Translations under genes and position numbers: made by a program
Notes under the pieces: model-generated
Told to the model about the DNA's origin: nothing
Database searches by the model: none
The model's input: the letters and a program-made list of their open reading frames with translations, nothing else
In this document: positions 63,718-64,000 of the stretch, one piece after another
How the letters are laid out: every line of letters starts with the position of its first letter
How positions within the stretch are numbered: position 1 is the first letter of the stretch
NCBI RefSeq assembly: GCF_002834295.1
Contig: NZ_PISP01000001.1
Location: 248,001 to 312,000, forward strand
DNA length: 64,000 bases
Source of the DNA: Rhodohalobacter barkolensis
GTDB lineage: Bacteria; Bacteroidota; Rhodothermia; Balneolales; Balneolaceae
Direction of reading: 5' to 3'

Positions 63718-64000
63718 ATGAAATTACTTGTTCTAATTCTGTTTCTGATTCCCGCATTTATCATGACACAATGTGAAGATGACTGTTCTACTCTTGAAAA
63801 CTGGGAAGTAGAGGATGTTGTGAACCTCATTTCCCTAACACCGCTGGATACCTCCTATGAAAAAGGCACCGTTTTGACACTGAATATTGAGCTGCCGTCA
63901 ACCAATGACTTCTTTGCAGATTACATCAATAACAGAAGAACGCAAGTCAATCTGTTTGAAGAAACCAATGACAATTTTGCCCTGATTACCTTGGGAGAAG
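63718..64000 (+). CDS. Lipoprotein of unknown family (N-terminal part, runs off the right edge)
   Basis: From the ATG at 63718 the frame is open to the window end (94 codons). It starts with an SPII signal (KLLVLILFLIPAFIMTQC, Cys19). The mature part continues with ENWEVEDVVNLISLTPLDTS, GTVLTLNIELPS and NRRTQVNLFEETND, which looks beta-rich. No family recognised. Confidence 0.75.
   Translation, partial: MKLLVLILFLIPAFIMTQCEDDCSTLENWEVEDVVNLISLTPLDTSYEKGTVLTLNIELPSTNDFFADYINNRRTQVNLFEETNDNFALITLGE

Overview
The window is a chromosomal segment of a Gram-negative bacterium of the Bacteroidota/FCB lineage. The best fit is a Balneolia-type organism (Balneola, Gracilimonas or Rhodohalobacter relatives). 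The evidence is a PorV homologue of the type IX secretion system (T9SS), proteins with a Por-type C-terminal sorting domain, a DUF5916 outer-membrane protein, the alternative GlmU-type nucleotidyltransferase next to glmS, many SPII lipoproteins, and TTG-N21-TATATTTG promoters in front of both tRNA genes. The assignment to FCB is firm; the assignment to Balneolia is inferred. There is no rRNA, CRISPR array, prophage or intact insertion sequence.

Layout. 1-4.0 kb (minus): an edge-truncated DUF5916 protein, an SLC13-type transporter and a GlmU-like enzyme, divergent from glmS (4.2-6.0 kb). 6.1-9.2 kb: a copper module made of an HMA-AraC fusion regulator, a two-HMA ORF, and a P1B-ATPase ORF in the -1 frame, joined at an A10 run that contains a correctly phased A-AAA-AAG slippery heptamer. 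9.6-20.5 kb: a hybrid histidine kinase, an ElaA-like acetyltransferase, a small membrane protein, HPr and enzyme I, a CBM48-like protein, birA, tilS, hpt, tRNA-Ser, a UPF0316 protein, an unknown protein and a PAS histidine kinase.

20.5-23.7 kb is the least orderly stretch. A lipoprotein with a candidate Cys-Gln thioester domain lies between a broken yjbQ copy and a broken alkyltransferase-like gene, next to the intact yjbQ. 24.5-28.0 kb holds typA and a class II photolyase. 28.0-40.8 kb is a long minus-strand run with very short spacings: porV, an M6-like protein whose zinc site is lost, a metallohydrolase/beta-propeller/barrel protein, a DUF5683-like protein, a PASTA protein, rpe, phoH, a metallo-beta-lactamase-fold hydrolase and a purine nucleoside phosphorylase. 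41.1-46.0 kb: two TPR lipoproteins, a cystathionine gamma-synthase family enzyme and a thiolase, closed by a hairpin. 46.2-50.9 kb: ridA, an M23 peptidase, an FAH-family enzyme, rpmA/rplU and lexA. 50.9-59.4 kb: a lipoprotein cyclophilin, a second thiolase, a four-helix-bundle pseudogene between inverted repeats, an OstA-like protein with LptC, upp, an AGCS symporter and an HU-family protein. 59.6-64.0 kb: a GH31-related lipoprotein without a visible catalytic centre, a small acidic protein, mreB, tRNA-Leu and an edge-truncated lipoprotein.

Most genes are housekeeping or envelope functions. The most notable points are the copA frameshift architecture, the inactivated M6-like protein beside porV, the thioester-type lipoprotein flanked by gene ruins, the orphan HPr/EI pair with a palindrome on its promoter, and the decayed four-helix-bundle cassette. 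No complete novel multi-gene system is evident.
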